64,000 bases of DNA, from NCBI GenBank assembly GCA_920105625.2, contig OV050032.1, positions 72,087,879 through 72,151,878 on the forward strand, read 5' to 3'. The position numbers were made by a program, and so were the translations under genes. Positions 1 through 14,135 of the stretch are shown piece by piece. The notes under the pieces were generated by a model. That model did not search any database, was not told the DNA's origin, and saw nothing but the letters and a program-made list of their open reading frames with translations. This stretch comes from Clusia tigrina. Taxonomy: Eukaryota > Arthropoda > Insecta > Diptera > Clusiidae. How positions within the stretch are numbered: position 1 is the first letter of the stretch; each line of letters starts with the position of its first letter.

Positions 1-392
1 TTCTATACGGTGCATCCTACACCTATCAAAGTTTGCAACAATCAAATGCTTGCAACTTTTTACTGGAGCGTCATAAAATCTTGAAATTTTGTGAGAATAA
101 AGTACTCGTGCCTCTTATCAATTTAAACTGTCGCTAATAGCTATGCTACCATTAAGTCACAAATCAAACACTGATAAAACTTCAAATGGCCCTAACTTCT
201 ACACGGTGCGGCCTGCACCTATCAAAGTTTGCCACAATCAAATGCTTGTCACTTTTTACGGGAGCGTCATTAGACCTTGAAATTTTGTGACAATAAAGTA
301 CTCGTGCGTCTTGTCAATTTATTCTATCGCTCACAGCTATGCTACCCTTGAGTCCCAAATCAAACACTGATAAATCTTCAAATGGCCCTAAC

Positions 393-3300
393 TTCCAAAC
401 GGTGCGTCCTATACCTATCAAAGTTTGAAACAATCAAATGCTTGTAACTTTTTACTGGAACGTCATAAAATCTTGAAATATTGTGACAATAAAGTACTCG
501 TGCCTCTTGTCAATTAAAGATATCGCTCATAGCTATGCTACCCTTGAGTCCCAAATCAAACACTAATAAAACTTCAAATGGCCATAACTTCTATACGGTG
601 CGTCCTACCCCTGTCAAAGTTTGCAACAATCAAATGCTTGTAACTTTTTACTGGAGCGTCATAAAATCTAGAAATTTTGTGGCAATAAAGTACTCATGCT
701 TCTTGCCAATTTAAGCTATCGCTCATAGCTATAATACCATTGAGTCCCAAATCAAACACTGATAAAACTTCAAATAGCCCTAATTTCTATACTGTTCATC
801 CTATACCTATCAAAGTTTGCAACATTGAAATGCTTGTAACTTTTTACTGGAGCGTCATAAATCGTGAAACTTTGTGCCAATAAAGTACTCGAGTCTCTTG
901 TCAATTAAAGTTATCCCTCATAGCTATGCTACCCTTGAGTCCCAAAACAAACACTGATAAAACTTCAAATTCAACAATCAAATATTTGTAAATTTTTATT
1001 GTAGCGTCATAAAATCTTAACTGATAAATCTTCAAATGGCCCTAATTTCTGTACGGTGGGTCCTATACCTATCAAAGTTTGAAACAATCAAATGCTTGTA
1101 ACTTTTTACTGGAACGTCATAAAATCTTGAAATATTGTGACAATAAAGTACTCGTGCCTCTTGTCAATGAAAGTTATCGCTCATAGCTATGCTACCCTTG
1201 AGTCCCAAATCAAACACTAATAAAACTTCAAATGCCCATTACTTCTATACGGTGCGTCCTACACCTGTCAAAGTTTGCCGCAATCAAATGCTTGTAACTT
1301 TTTACTGGAGCGTCATAAAATCTTGAAATTTTGTGAGAATAAAGTACTCGTGCCTCTTATCAATTTAAGCTATCGCTCATAGCTATGCTACCCTTGAATC
1401 CCAAATCAAATACTGATGAAACTTCAAATGTCCCTAAATTCTATACGGTGCGTCCTATACCTATCAAAGTTTGCAACAATCAAATGCTTCTAACTTTTTA
1501 CTGGAATCGTCATAAAATCTTGAAATTTTGTGACAATAAGTTATTCGTGCCTCTTGTTAATTTAAGCAATCGCTCATAGCTATTCTACCCTTGAGTCCAA
1601 AATAAAACACTGATAAAACTTCAAATAGCCCTAACTTCTGAACGGTGCGTCTTATACCTATAAAAGTTTGCAACAATCAAATGCTTGTAACTTTTTACTT
1701 GAGTGTCACAAAACCTTGAAATTTTGTGACAATAAAGTACTCGTGCCTCTTGTCACTTTACGCTATCGCTCATAGCTATGCAACCCTTGATTCCCAATTA
1801 AAACACTGATAAAACTGCAAATGACCCTAACTTCTATACGGTGCGTCTACACCTATCAAAGTTTGCAACAATCAAATGCTTGCAACTTTTTACTGGAGCG
1901 TCATAAAAGCTTGAAATTTTGTGAGAATAAAGTACTCGTGCCTCTTATCAATTTAAACTATCGCTAATAGCTTTGCTACCCTTGAGTCCCAAATCAAACA
2001 CTGATAAAACTTCAAATAGCCCTAATTTCTATACTGTGCATCCTATACCTATCAAAGTTTGCAACATTGAAATGCTTGTAACTTTTTACTGGAGCGTCAT
2101 AAAATATTGAAATTTTGTGACAATAAAGTCCTCGTGCCTCATGTCAATTTAATCTATCGCTCATAGCTATGCTACCCTTGAGTCCCAAATCAAACTCTGA
2201 TAAAACTTCAAATAGCCCTAACTTCTGAACGGTGCGTCTTATACCTATAAAAGTTTGCAACAATCAAATGCTTGTAACTTTTTACTGGAGTGTCATAAAA
2301 CCTTGAAATTCTGTGACAATAAAGTACTCGTGCCTCTTGTCAATTAAAGTTATCGCTCATAGCTATGCTACCATTGATTCCCAAATAAAACACTGATAAA
2401 ACTTCAAATGGCCCTAACTTCTATACGGTGTGTTCTATACCTATCAAAGTTTGCAACAATCAAATGCTTGTAACTTTTTACTGGAGCGTCATAAAACCTT
2501 GAAATTTTGTGACAATAAAGTACTCGTGCGTCTTGTCAATTTAATCTATCGCTCATAGCTATGCTTCCCTTGAGTCCCAAATCAAACACTGATAAATCTT
2601 CAAATGGCCCTAACTTCTATACGGTCCGTCCTATACCTATCAAAGTTTGCAACAATCAAATGCTTCTACTTTTTACTGGAGCGTCATAGGACCTTGAAAT
2701 TTTGTGACAATAAAGTACTCGTGCCTCTTATCAATTTAAGCTATCGCTCATAGCTATTCTACCCTTGAGTCCCAAATCAAACACTGATAAAACTTCAAAT
2801 GGCACTAACTTCTATGTGGTGGGTCCTTTACCTATCAGAGTTTGCAACAATCAAATGCTTGTAACTTTTTATTGGAGATTATAAAATCTTGAAATTTTGT
2901 GACAATAAAGTACTCGTGCTTCTTGTCAATTTAAGCTATCGCTCACAGCTATCCTACCATTGAGTCCCAAATCAAACACTGATAAAACATCAAATAGCCC
3001 TAATCTCTATACTGTGCATCCTATACCTATCAAAGTTTGCTACATTGAAATGCTAGTAACTTTTTACTGGAGCGTCATAAATCGTGAAACTTTGTGACAA
3101 TAAAGTACTCGAGTCTCTTGTCAATTAAAGTTATCGCTCATAGCTATGCTACCCTTGAGTCCCAAAACAAATACTGATAACACTTCAAATGCAACAATCA
3201 AATGCTTGTAACTTTTTATTGTAGCGTCATAAAATCTTGAAATTTTTTTAGAATAAAGTACTCGTGCCTCTTATCAATTTAAGCTATCGCTCATAGCTAT

Positions 3301-3680
3301 GCTACGCTTGAATCCCAAATCAAATACTGATAAAACTTCAAATGTCCCTAAATTCTATACGGTGCGTCCTATACCTATCAAAGTTTGCAACAATCAAATG
3401 CTTCTAACTTTTTACTGGAATCGTCATAAAACCTTGAAATTTTGTGACAATAAGTTATTCGTGCCTCTTGTTAATTTAAGCAATCGCTCATAGCTATTCT
3501 ACCCTTGAGTCCAAAATAAAACACTGATAAAACTTCAAATAGCCCTAACTTCTGAACGGTGCGTCTTATACCTATCAAAGTTTGCAACAATCAAATGCTT
3601 GTAAGTTTTTACTGGAGCGTTATAAAACCTTGAAATTTTTTGACAATAAAGTACTCGTGCCTCTCATCAATTTAAGCTAT
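393..3680. repeat. Higher-order repeat block I, copy 1
   Basis: This run of satellite monomers recurs to the right with the monomers in the same order. The offset is 4333 bp at the start (393 to 4726) and 4137 bp from about 1250 onward (for example 1385 to 5522 and 3299 to 7436). The 196-bp change in offset is exactly one monomer: the second copy lacks one around 5390-5440. A diagnostic truncated monomer lies at about 955-1030, where one unit joins CTTCAAAT directly to TCAACAATC. Confidence 0.85.
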
Positions 3681-4725
3681 TGCTCATAGCTATGCTACCC
3701 CTGAGTCCAAAATAAAACACTGATAAAACTGCAAATGAACCTAACTTCTATACGGTGCATCCTACACCTATCAAAGTTTGCAACAATCAAATGCTTGCAA
3801 CTTTTTACTGGAGCGTCATAAAATCTTGAAATTTTGTGAGAATAAAGTACTCGTGCCTCTTATCAATTTAAACTGTCGCTAATAGCTATGCTACCATTAA
3901 GTCACAAATCAAACACTGATAAAACTTCAAATGGCCCTAACTTCTACACGGTGCGGCCTGCACCTATCAAAGTTTGCCACAATCAAATGCTTGTAACTTT
4001 TTACGGGAGCGTCATTAAAAATTGAAATTTTGTGACAATAAAGTACTCGTGGGTCTTGTCAATTTAAGCTGTCGCTCATAGCTTTGCTACCCTTGAGTCC
4101 CACATCAAACACTGATAAAACTTCAAATGTCCCTAAATTCTTTACGGTGCGTCCTATACCTATCAAAGTTTGCAACAACCAAATGCTTCTAACTTTTTAC
4201 TGGAGCGTCATAGAACCTTGAAATTTTGTGACAATAAAGAACTCGTGCCTCTTGTCAATTCAAGCTATCGCTCATAGCTATTCTACCCTTGAGTCCCAAA
4301 TCAAACACTGATAAAACTTCAAATGGCCCTAACTTCTATACGGTGGGTCCTTTACCTATCAGAGTTTGCAACAATCATATGCTTGTAAATTTTTACTGGA
4401 GCATAATAAAATCTAGTAATTTTGTGACAATAAAGTACTCGTGCCTCTTGTCACTTTACGCTATCGCTCATAGCTATGCTACCATTGATTCCCAAATAAA
4501 ACACTGATAAAACTTCAAATGGCCCTAACTTCTATACGGTGTGTCCTATACCTATCAAAGTTTGCAACAATCAAATGCTTGTAACTTTTTACTGGAGCGT
4601 CATAAAACCTTGAAATTTTGTGACAATAAAGTACTCGTGCGTCTTGTCAATTTAATCTATCGCTCATAGCTATGCTACCCTTGAGTCCCAAATCAAACAC
4701 TGATAAATCTTCAAATGGCCCTAAC

Positions 4726-7700
4726 TTCCATACGGTGCGTCCTATACCTATCAAAGTTTGAAACAATCAAATGCTTGTAACTTTTTACTGGAACGTCATA
4801 AAATCTTGAAATATTGTGACAATAAAGTACTCGTGCCTCTTGTCAATTAAAGTTATCGCTCATAGCTATGCTACCCTTGAGTCCCAAATCAAACACTAAT
4901 AAAACTTCAAATGGCCATAACTTCTATACGGTGTGTCCTACACCTGTCAAAGTTTGCAACAATCAAATGCTTGTAACTTTTTACTGGAGCGTCATAGAAC
5001 CTAGAAATTTTGTGGCAATAAAGTACTCATGCTTCTTGCCAATTTAAGCTATCGCTTATAGCTATAATACCATTGAGTCCCAAATCAAACACTGATAAAA
5101 CTTCAAATAGCCCTAATTTCTATACTGTTCATCCTATACCTATCAAAGTTTGCAACATTGAAATGCTTGTAACTTTTTACTGGAGCGTCATAAATCGTGA
5201 AACTTTGTGCCAATAAAGTACTCGAGTCTCTTGTCAATTAAAGTTATCCCTCATAGCTATGCTACCCTTGAGTCCCAAAACAAACACTGATAAAACTTCA
5301 AATTCAACAATTAAATATTTGTAACTTTTTATTGTAGCGTCATAAAATCTTAACTGATAAATCTTCAAATGGCCCTAATTTCTGTACGGTGGGTCCTATA
5401 CCTATCAAAGTTTGAAACAATCAAATGCTTGTAACTTTTTACTGGAGCGTCATAAAATCTTGAAATTTTGTGAGAATAAAGTACTCGTGCCTCTTATCAA
5501 TTTAAGCTATCGCTCATAGCTATGCTACCCTTGAATCCCAAATCAAATACTGATGAAACTTCAAATGTCCCTAAATTTTATACGGGGCGTCCTATACCTA
5601 TCAAAGTTTGCAACAATCAAATGCTTCTAACTTTTTACTGGAATCGTCATAAAATCTTGAAATTTTGTGACAATAAGTTATTCGTGCCTCTTGTTAATTT
5701 AAGCAATCGCTCATAGCTATTCTACCCTTGAGTCCAAAATAAAACACTGATAAAACTTCAAATAGCCCTAACTTCTGAACGGTGCGTCTTATACCTATAA
5801 AAGTTTGCAACAATCAAATGCTTGTAACTTTTTACTTGAGTGTCACAAAACCTTGAAATTTTGTGACAATAAAGTACTCGTGCCTCTTGTCACTTTACGC
5901 TATCGCTCATAGCTATGCAACCCTTGATTCCCAATTAAAACACTGATAAAACTGCAAATGACCCTAACTTCTATACGGTGCGTCTACACCTATCAAAGTT
6001 TGCAGCAATCAAATGCTTGCAACTTTTTACTGGAGCGTCATAAAAGCTTGAAATTTTGTGAGAATAAAGTACTCGTGCCTCTTATCAATTTAAACTATCG
6101 CTAATAGCTTTGCTACCCTTGAGTCCCAAATCAAACACTGATAAAACTTCAAATAGCCCTAATTTCTATACTGTGCATCCTATACCTATCAAATGTTGCA
6201 ACATTGAAATGCTTGTAACTTTTTACTGGAGCGTCATAAAATATTGAAATTTTGTGACAATAAAGTCCTCGTGCCTCATGTCAATTTAATCTATCGCTCA
6301 TAGCTATGCTACCCTTGAGTCCCAAATCAAACTCTGATAAAACTTCAAATAGCCCTAACTTTTGTACGGTGCGTCTTATACCTATCAAAGTTTGCAACAA
6401 TCAAATGCTTCTAACTTTTTACTGGAGTGTCATAAAACCTTGAAATTCTGTGACAATAAAGTACTCGTGCCTCTTGTCAATTTAAGTTATCGCTCATAGC
6501 TATGCTACCATTGATTCCCAAATAAAACACTGATAAAACTTCAAATGGCCCTAACTTCTATACGGTGTGTTCTATACCTATCAAAGTTTGCAACAATCAA
6601 ATGCTTGTAACTTTTTACTGGAGCGTCATAAAACCTTGAAATTTTGTGACAATAAAGTACTCGTGCGTCTTGTCAATTTAATCTATCGCTCATAGCTATG
6701 CTTCCCTTGAGTCCCAAATCAAACACTGATAAATCTTCAAATGGCCCTAGCTTCTATACGGTCCGTCCTATACCTATCAAAGTTTGCAACAATCAAATGC
6801 TTCTACTTTTTACTGGAGCGTCATAGAACCTTGAAATTTTGTGACAATAAAGTACTCGTGCCTCTTATCAATTTAAGCTATCGCTCATAGCTATTCTACC
6901 CTTGAGTCCCAAATCAAACACTGATAAAACTTCAAATGGCACTAACTTCTATGTGGTGGGTCCTTTTCCTATCAGAGTTTGCAACAATCAAATGCTTGTA
7001 ACTTTTTATTGGAGATTATAAAATCTTGAAATTTTGTGACAATAAAGTACTCGTGCTTCTTGTCAATTTAAGCTATCGCTCACAGCTATCCTACCATTGA
7101 GTTCCAAATCAAACACTGATAAAACATCAAATAGCCCTAATCTCTATACTGTGCATCCTATACCTATCAAAGTTTGCTACATTGAAATGCTTGTAACTTT
7201 TTACTGGAGGGTCATAAATCGTGAAACTTTGTGACAATAAAGTACTCGAGTCTCTTGTCAATTAAAGTTATCGCTCATAGCTATGCTACCCTTGAGTCCC
7301 AAAACAAATACTGATAACACTTCAAATGCAACAATCAAATGCTTGTAACTTTTTATTGTAGCGTCATAAAATCTTGAAATTTTTTTAGAATAAAGTACTC
7401 GTGCCTCTTATCAATTTAAGCTATCGCTCATAGCTATGCTACGCTTGAATCCCAAATCAAATACTGATAAAACTTCAAATGTCCCTAAATTCTATACGGT
7501 GCGTCCTATACCTATCAAAGTTTGCAACAATCAAATGCTTCTAACTTTTTACTGGAATCGTCATAAAACCTTGAAATTTTGTGACAATAAGTTATTCGTG
7601 CCTCTTGTTAATTTAAGCAATCGCTCATAGCTATTCTACCCTTGAGTCCAAAATAAAACACTGATAAAACTTCAAATGGCCCTAACTTCTGAGCGGTGCG

Positions 7701-7817
7701 TCTTATACCTATCAAAGTTTGCAACAATCAAATGCTTGTAAGTTTTTACTGGAGCGTTATAAAACCTTGAAATTTTTTGACAATCAAGTTTTCGTGCCTC
7801 TCATCAATTTAAGCTAT
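4726..7817. repeat. Higher-order repeat block I, copy 2
   Basis: Near-identical copy of the block at 393-3680, with one monomer fewer. Point variants shared between the copies include ATACTGTTCATCC, GAGTCTCTTG, TATGTGGTGGG and TCTGAACGG. The copy ends at about 7817, where CTATTGCTGATAAAACACTG lacks the ~40 bp normally between these landmarks. The next block starts in a different phase. Confidence 0.83.
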
Positions 7818-9540
7818 TGCTGATAAAACACTGATAAAACTTCAAATGGCTCTAACTTCTATACGGTGTGTTCTATACCTATCAAAGTTTGCAACAATCA
7901 AATGCTTGTAACTTTTTACTGGAGCGTCATAAAACCTTGAAATTTTGTGACAATAAAGTACTCGTGCGTCTTGTCAATTTAATCTATCGCTCATAGCTAT
8001 GCTTCCCTTGAGTCCCAAATCAAACACTGATAAATCTTCAAATGGCCCTAACTTCTATACGGTGCGTCCTTTACCTATCAAAGTTTGAAACAATCTAATG
8101 CTTGTAACTTTTTACTGGAACTTCATAAAATCTGGAAATATTGTGACAATAAAGTACTCGTGCCTCTTGTCAATTAAAGTTATCGCTCATAGCTATGCTA
8201 CCCTTGAGTCCCAAATCAAACACTGATAAAACTTCAAATGGCACTAACTTCTATGTGGTGGGTCCTCTACCTATCAGAGTTTGCAACAATCAAATGCTTG
8301 TAACTTTTTATTGGGGATTATAAAATCTTGAAATTTTGTGACAATAAAGTACTCGTGCTTCTTGTCAATTTAAGCTATCGCTCATAGCTATCCTACCATT
8401 GAGTCCCAAATCAAACACTGATAAAACATCAAATAGCCCTAATCTCTATACTGTGCATCCTATACCTATCAAAGTTTGCTACATTGAAATGCTTGTAACT
8501 TTTTACTGGAGCGTCATAAATCGTGAAACTTTGTGACAATAAAGTACTCGAGTCTCTTGTCAATTAAAGTTATCGCTCATAGCTATGCTACCCTTGAGTC
8601 CCAAAACAAATACTGATAACACTTCAAATGCAACAATCAAATGCTTGTAACTTTTTATTGTAGCGTCATAAAATCTTGAAATTTTTTTAGAATAAAATAC
8701 TCGTGCCTCTTATCAATTTAAGCTATCGCTTATAGCTATGCTACCCTTGAATTCCAAATCAAATACTGATAAAACTTCAAATGTCCCTAAATTCTAAACG
8801 GTGCGTCCTATACCTATCAAAGTTTGCAACAATCAAATGCTTCTAACTTTTTACTGGATTCGGCATAAAACCTTGAAATTTTGTGACAATAAGTTATTCG
8901 TGCCTCTTGTTAATTTAAGCAATCGCTCATAGCTATTCTACCCTTGAGTCCAAAATAAAACACCGATAAAACTTCAAATAGCCCTAACTTCTGAACGGTA
9001 CGTCTTATACCTATCAAAGTTTGCAACAATCAAATGCTTGTAACTTTTTACTGGAGTTTCACAAAACCTTGAAATTTTGTGACAATAAAGTACTCGTGCC
9101 TCTTGTCACTTTACGCTATCGCTCATAGCTATGCAACCCTTGATTCCCAAATAAAACACTGATAAAACTTCAAATGGCCCTAACTTCTATACGGTGTGTC
9201 CTATACCTATGAAAGTTTGCAACAATCAAATGCTTGTAAGTTTTTACTGGAGCGTTATAAAACCTTGAAATCTTTGACAATAAAGTACTCGTGCCTCTCA
9301 TCAATTTAAGCTATTGCTCATAGCTATGCTACCCTTGAGTCCAAAATAAAACACTGATAAAATTGCAAATGATCCTAACTTCTATACGGTGCATCCTACA
9401 CCTATCAAAGTTTGCAACAATCAAATGCTTGCAACTTTTTACTGGAGCGTCATAAAATCTTGAAATTTTGTGAGAATAAAGTACTCGTTCCTCTTATCAA
9501 TTTCAACTGTCGCTAATAGCTATGCTACCATTAAGTCACA
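7818..9540. repeat. Partial third copy of block I monomers
   Basis: This stretch reuses block I monomer types in the same order: the TATGTGGTGGG type at about 8250, the GAGTCTCTTG type at about 8550 and the AGTTTTTACTGGAGCGTT type at about 9240. It ends in a monomer (about 9385-9540) matching positions 1-150 and 3746-3900. Some block I monomers are absent, so it is an incomplete or recombined copy. Confidence 0.7.
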
Positions 9541-12500
9541 AATCAAACACTGATAAAACTTCAAATGGCCCTAACTTCTACACGGTGCGGCCTGCACCTA
9601 TCAAAGTTTGCCACAATCAAATGCTTGTAACTTTTTACGGGAGCGTCATTAAAAATTGAAATTTTGTGACAATAAAGTACTCGTGGGTCTTGACAATTTA
9701 AGCTGTCGCTCATAGCTTTGCTACCCTTGAGTCCCACATCAAACACTGATAAAACTTCAAATGTCCCTAAATTCTTTACGGTGCGTCCTATACCTATCAA
9801 AGTTTGCAACAACCAAATGCTTCTAACTTTTTACTGGAGCGTCATAGAACCTTGAAATTTTGTGACAATAAAGAACTCGTGCCTCTTGTCAATTCAAGCT
9901 ATCGCTCATAGCTATTCTACCCTTGAGTCCCAAATCAAACACTGATAAAACTTCAAATGGCCCTAACTTCTATACGGTGGGTCCTTTACCTATCAGAGTT
10001 TGCAACAATCATATGCTTGTAACTTTTTACTGGAGCATAATAAAATCTAGAAATTTTGTGACAATAAAGTACTCGTGCCTCTTGTCACTTTACGCTATCG
10101 CTCATAGCTATGCTACCATTGATTCCCAAATAAAACACTGATAAAACTTCAAATGGCCCTAACTTCTATACGGTGTGGCCTATACCTATCAAAGTTTGCA
10201 ACAATCAAATGCTTGTAACTTTTTACTGGAGCGTCATAAAACCTTGAAATTTTGTGACAATAAAGTACTCGTGCGTCTTGTCAATTTAATCTATCGCTCA
10301 TAGCTATGCTACCCTTGAGTCCCAAATCAAACACTAATAAAACTTCAAATGGCCATAACTTCTATACGGTGCATCCTACACCTGTCAAAGTTTGCAACAA
10401 TCAAATGCTTGTAACTTTTTACTGGAGCGTCATAAAATCTAGAAATTTGTGGCAATAAAGTACTCATGCTTCTTGCCAATTTAAGCCATCGCTCATAGCT
10501 ATAATACCATTGAGTCCCAAATCAAACACTGATAAATCTTCAAATAGCCCTAATTTCTATACTGTTCATCCTATACCTATCAAAGTTTGCAACATTGAAA
10601 TGCTTGTAACTTTTTACTGGAGCGTCATAAATCGTGAAACTTTGTGCCAATAAAGTACTCGAGTCTCTTGTCAATTAAAGTTATCCCTCATAGCTATGCT
10701 ACCCTTGAGTCCCAAAACAAACACTGATAAAACTTCAAATTCAACAATCAAATATTTGTAACTTTTTATTGTAGCGTCATAAAATCTTAACTGATAAATA
10801 TTCAAATGGCCCTAACTTCTGTACGGTGGGTCCTATACCTATCAAAGTTTGAAACAATCAAATGCTTGTAACTTTTTACTGGAACGTCATAAAATCTTGA
10901 AATATTGTGACAATAAAGTACTCGTGCCTCTTGTCAATGAAAGTTATCGCTCATAGCTATGCTACGCTTGAGTCCCAAATCAAACACTAATAAAACTTCA
11001 AATGCCCATTACTTCTATACGGTGCGTCCTACACCTGTCAAAGTTTGCAGCAATCAAATGCTTGTAACTTTTTACTGGAGCGTCATAAAATCTTGAAATT
11101 TTGTGAGAATAAAGTACTCGTGCCTCTTATCAATTTAAGCTATCGCTCATAGCTATGCTACCCTTGAATCCCAAATTAAATACTGATGAAACTTCAAATG
11201 TCCCTAAATTCTATACGGTGCGTCCTATACCTATCATAGTTTGCAACAATCAAATGCTTCTAACTTTTTACTGGAATCGTCATAAAATCTTGAAATTTTG
11301 TGACAATAAGTTATTCGTGCCTCTTGTTAATTTAAGCAATCGCTCATAGCTATTCTACCCTTGAGTCCAAAATAAAACACTGATAAAACTTCAAATAGCC
11401 CTAACTTCTGAACGGTGCGTCTTATACCTATAAAAGTTTGCAACAATCAAATGCTTGTAACTTTTTACTGGAGTGTCACAAAACCTTGAAATTTTGTGAC
11501 AATAAAGTACTCGTGCCTCTTGTAACTTTACGCTATCGCTCATAGCTATGCAACCCTTGATTCCCAATTAAAACTCTGATAAAACTTCAAATAACCCTAA
11601 CTTTTGTACGGTGCGTCTTATACCTATCAAAGTTTGCAACAATCAAATGCTTCTAACTTTTTACTGGAGTGTCATAAAACCTTGAAATTCTGTGACAATA
11701 AAGTACTCGTGCCTCTTGTCAATTAAAGTTATCGCTCATAGCTATGCTACCATTGATTCCCAAATAAAACACTGATAAAACTTCAAATGGCTCTAACTTC
11801 TATACGGTGTGTTCTATACTTATCAAAGTTTGCAACAATCAAATGCTTGTAACTTTTTACTGGAGCGTCATAAAACCTTGAAATTTTGTGACAATAAAGT
11901 ACTCGTGCGTCTTGTCAATTTAATCTATCGCTCATAGCTATGCTTCCCTTGAGTCCCAAATCAAACACTGATAAATCTTCAAATGGCCCTAACTTGTATA
12001 CGGTGCGTCCTATACCTATCAAAGTTTGAAACAATCTAATGCTTGTAACTTTTTACTGGAACTTCATAAAATCTGGAATTATTGTGACAATAAAGTACTC
12101 GTGCCTCTTGTCAATTAAAGTTATCGCTCATAGCTATGCTACCCTTGAGTCCCAAATCAAACACTGATAAAACTTCAAATGGCACTAACTTCTATGTGGT
12201 GGGTCCTTTACCTATCAGAGTTTGCAACAATCAAATGCTTGTAACTTTTTATTGGAGATTATAAAATCTTGAAATTTTGTGACAATAAAGTACTCGTGCT
12301 TCTTGTCAATTTAAGCTATCGCTCATAGCTATCCTACCATTGAGTCCCAAATCAAACACTGATAAAACATCAAATAGCCCTAATCTCTATACTGTGCATC
12401 CTATACCTATCAAAGTTTGCTACATTGAAATGCTTGTAACTTTTTACTGGAGCGTCATAAATCGTGAAACTTTGTGACAATAAAGTACTCGAGTCTCTTG

Positions 12501-13960
12501 TCAATTAAAGTTATCGCTCATAGCTATGCTACCCTTGAGTCCCAAAACAAATACTGATAACACTTCAAATGCAACAATCACATGCTTGTAACTTTTTATT
12601 GTAGCGTCATAAAATCTTGAAATTTTTTTAGAATAAAGTATTCGTGCCTCTTATCAATTTAAGCTATCGCTCATAGCTATGCTACCCTTGAATCCCAAAT
12701 CAAATACTGATAAAACTTCAAATGTCCCTAAATTCTATACGGTGCGTCCTATTCCTATCAAAGTTTGCAACAATCAAATGCTTCTAACTTTTTACTGGAA
12801 TCGGCATAAAACCTTGAAATTTTGTGACAATAAGTTATTCGTGCCTCTTGTTAATTTAAGCAATCGCTCATAGCTATTCTACCCTTGAGTCCAAAATAAA
12901 ACACCGATAAAACTTCAAATAGCCCTAACTTCTGAACGGTGCGTCTTATACCTATCAAAGTTTGCAACAATCAAATGCTTGTAACTTTTTACTGGAGTTT
13001 CACAAAACCTTGAAATTTTGTGACAATAAAGTACTCGTGCCTCTTTTCACTTTACGCTATCGCTCATAGCTATGCAACCCTTGATTCCCAAATAAAACAC
13101 TGATAAAACTTCAAATGGCCCTAACTTCTATACGGTGTGTCCTATACCTATGAAAGTTTGCAACAATCAAATGCTTGTAAGTTTTTACTGGAGCGTTATA
13201 AAACCTTGAAATCTTTGACAATAAAGTACTCGTGCCTCTCATCAATTTAAACTATTGCTCATAGCTATGCTACCCTAGAGTCCAAAATAAAACACTGATA
13301 AAACTGCAAATGAGCCTAACTTCTATACGGTGCATCCTACACCTATCAAAGTTTGCAACATTGAAATGCTTGTAACTTTTTACTGGAGCGTCATAAATCG
13401 TGAAACTTTGTGCCAATAAAGTACTCGAGTCTCTTGTCAATTAAAGTTATCCCTCATAGCTATGCTACCCTTGAGTCCCAAAACAAACACTGATAAAACT
13501 TCAAATTCAACAATCAAATATTTGTAACTTTTTATTGTAGCGTCATAAAATCTTAACTGATAAATCTTCAAATGGCCCTAACTTCTGTACGGTGGGTCCT
13601 ATACCTATCAAAGTTTGAAACAATCAAATGCTTGTAACTTTTTACTGGAACGTCATAAAATCTTGAAATATTGTGACAATAAAGTACTCGTGCCTCTTGT
13701 CAATGAAAGTTATCGCTCATAGCTATGCTACGCTTGAGTCCCAAATCAAACACTAATAAAACTTCAAATGCCCATTACTTCTATACGGTGCGTCCTACAC
13801 CTGTCAAAGTTTGCAGCAATCAAATGCTTGTAACTTTTTACTGGAGCGTCATAAAATCTTGAAATTTTGTGAGAATAAAGTACTCGTGCCTCTTATCAAT
13901 TTAAGCTATCGCTCATAGCTATGCTACCCTTGAATCCCAAATTAAATACTGATGAAACTT
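9541..13960. repeat. Higher-order repeat block II, copy 1 (4595-bp offset)
   Basis: About 4.4 kb repeats at a constant offset of 4595 bp. Matching pairs include 9567/14162, 9923/14518, 10589/15184, 11155/15750, 12679/17274 and 13355/17950. The match stops near 13960, where the left copy has CTTCAAATGGCCC and the right copy CTTCAAATGTCCC, after which the monomer types differ. The block itself contains a smaller repeating unit of 2766 bp. Confidence 0.85.
10589..13354. repeat. 2766-bp higher-order unit, copy 1
   Basis: Unit of about 14 monomers starting at the variant GCAACATTGAAATGC. The same variant starts the next units at 13355 (+2766), 15184, 17950 (+2766) and 21695. The unit contains two truncated monomers (TTCAAATTCAACAATC near 10740 and TTCAAATGCAACAATC near 12568), which explains why 2766 is not a multiple of 196. 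Confidence 0.8.
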
Positions 13961-14135
13961 CAAATGGCCCTAAATTCTATACGGTGCGTCCTATACCTAT
14001 CAAAGTTTGCAACAACCAAATGCTTCTAACTTTTTACTGGAGCGTCATAGAACCTTGAAATTTTGTGACAATAAAGAACTCGTGCCTCTTGTCAATTCAA
14101 GCTATCGCTCATAGCTATTCTACCCTTGAGTCCCA

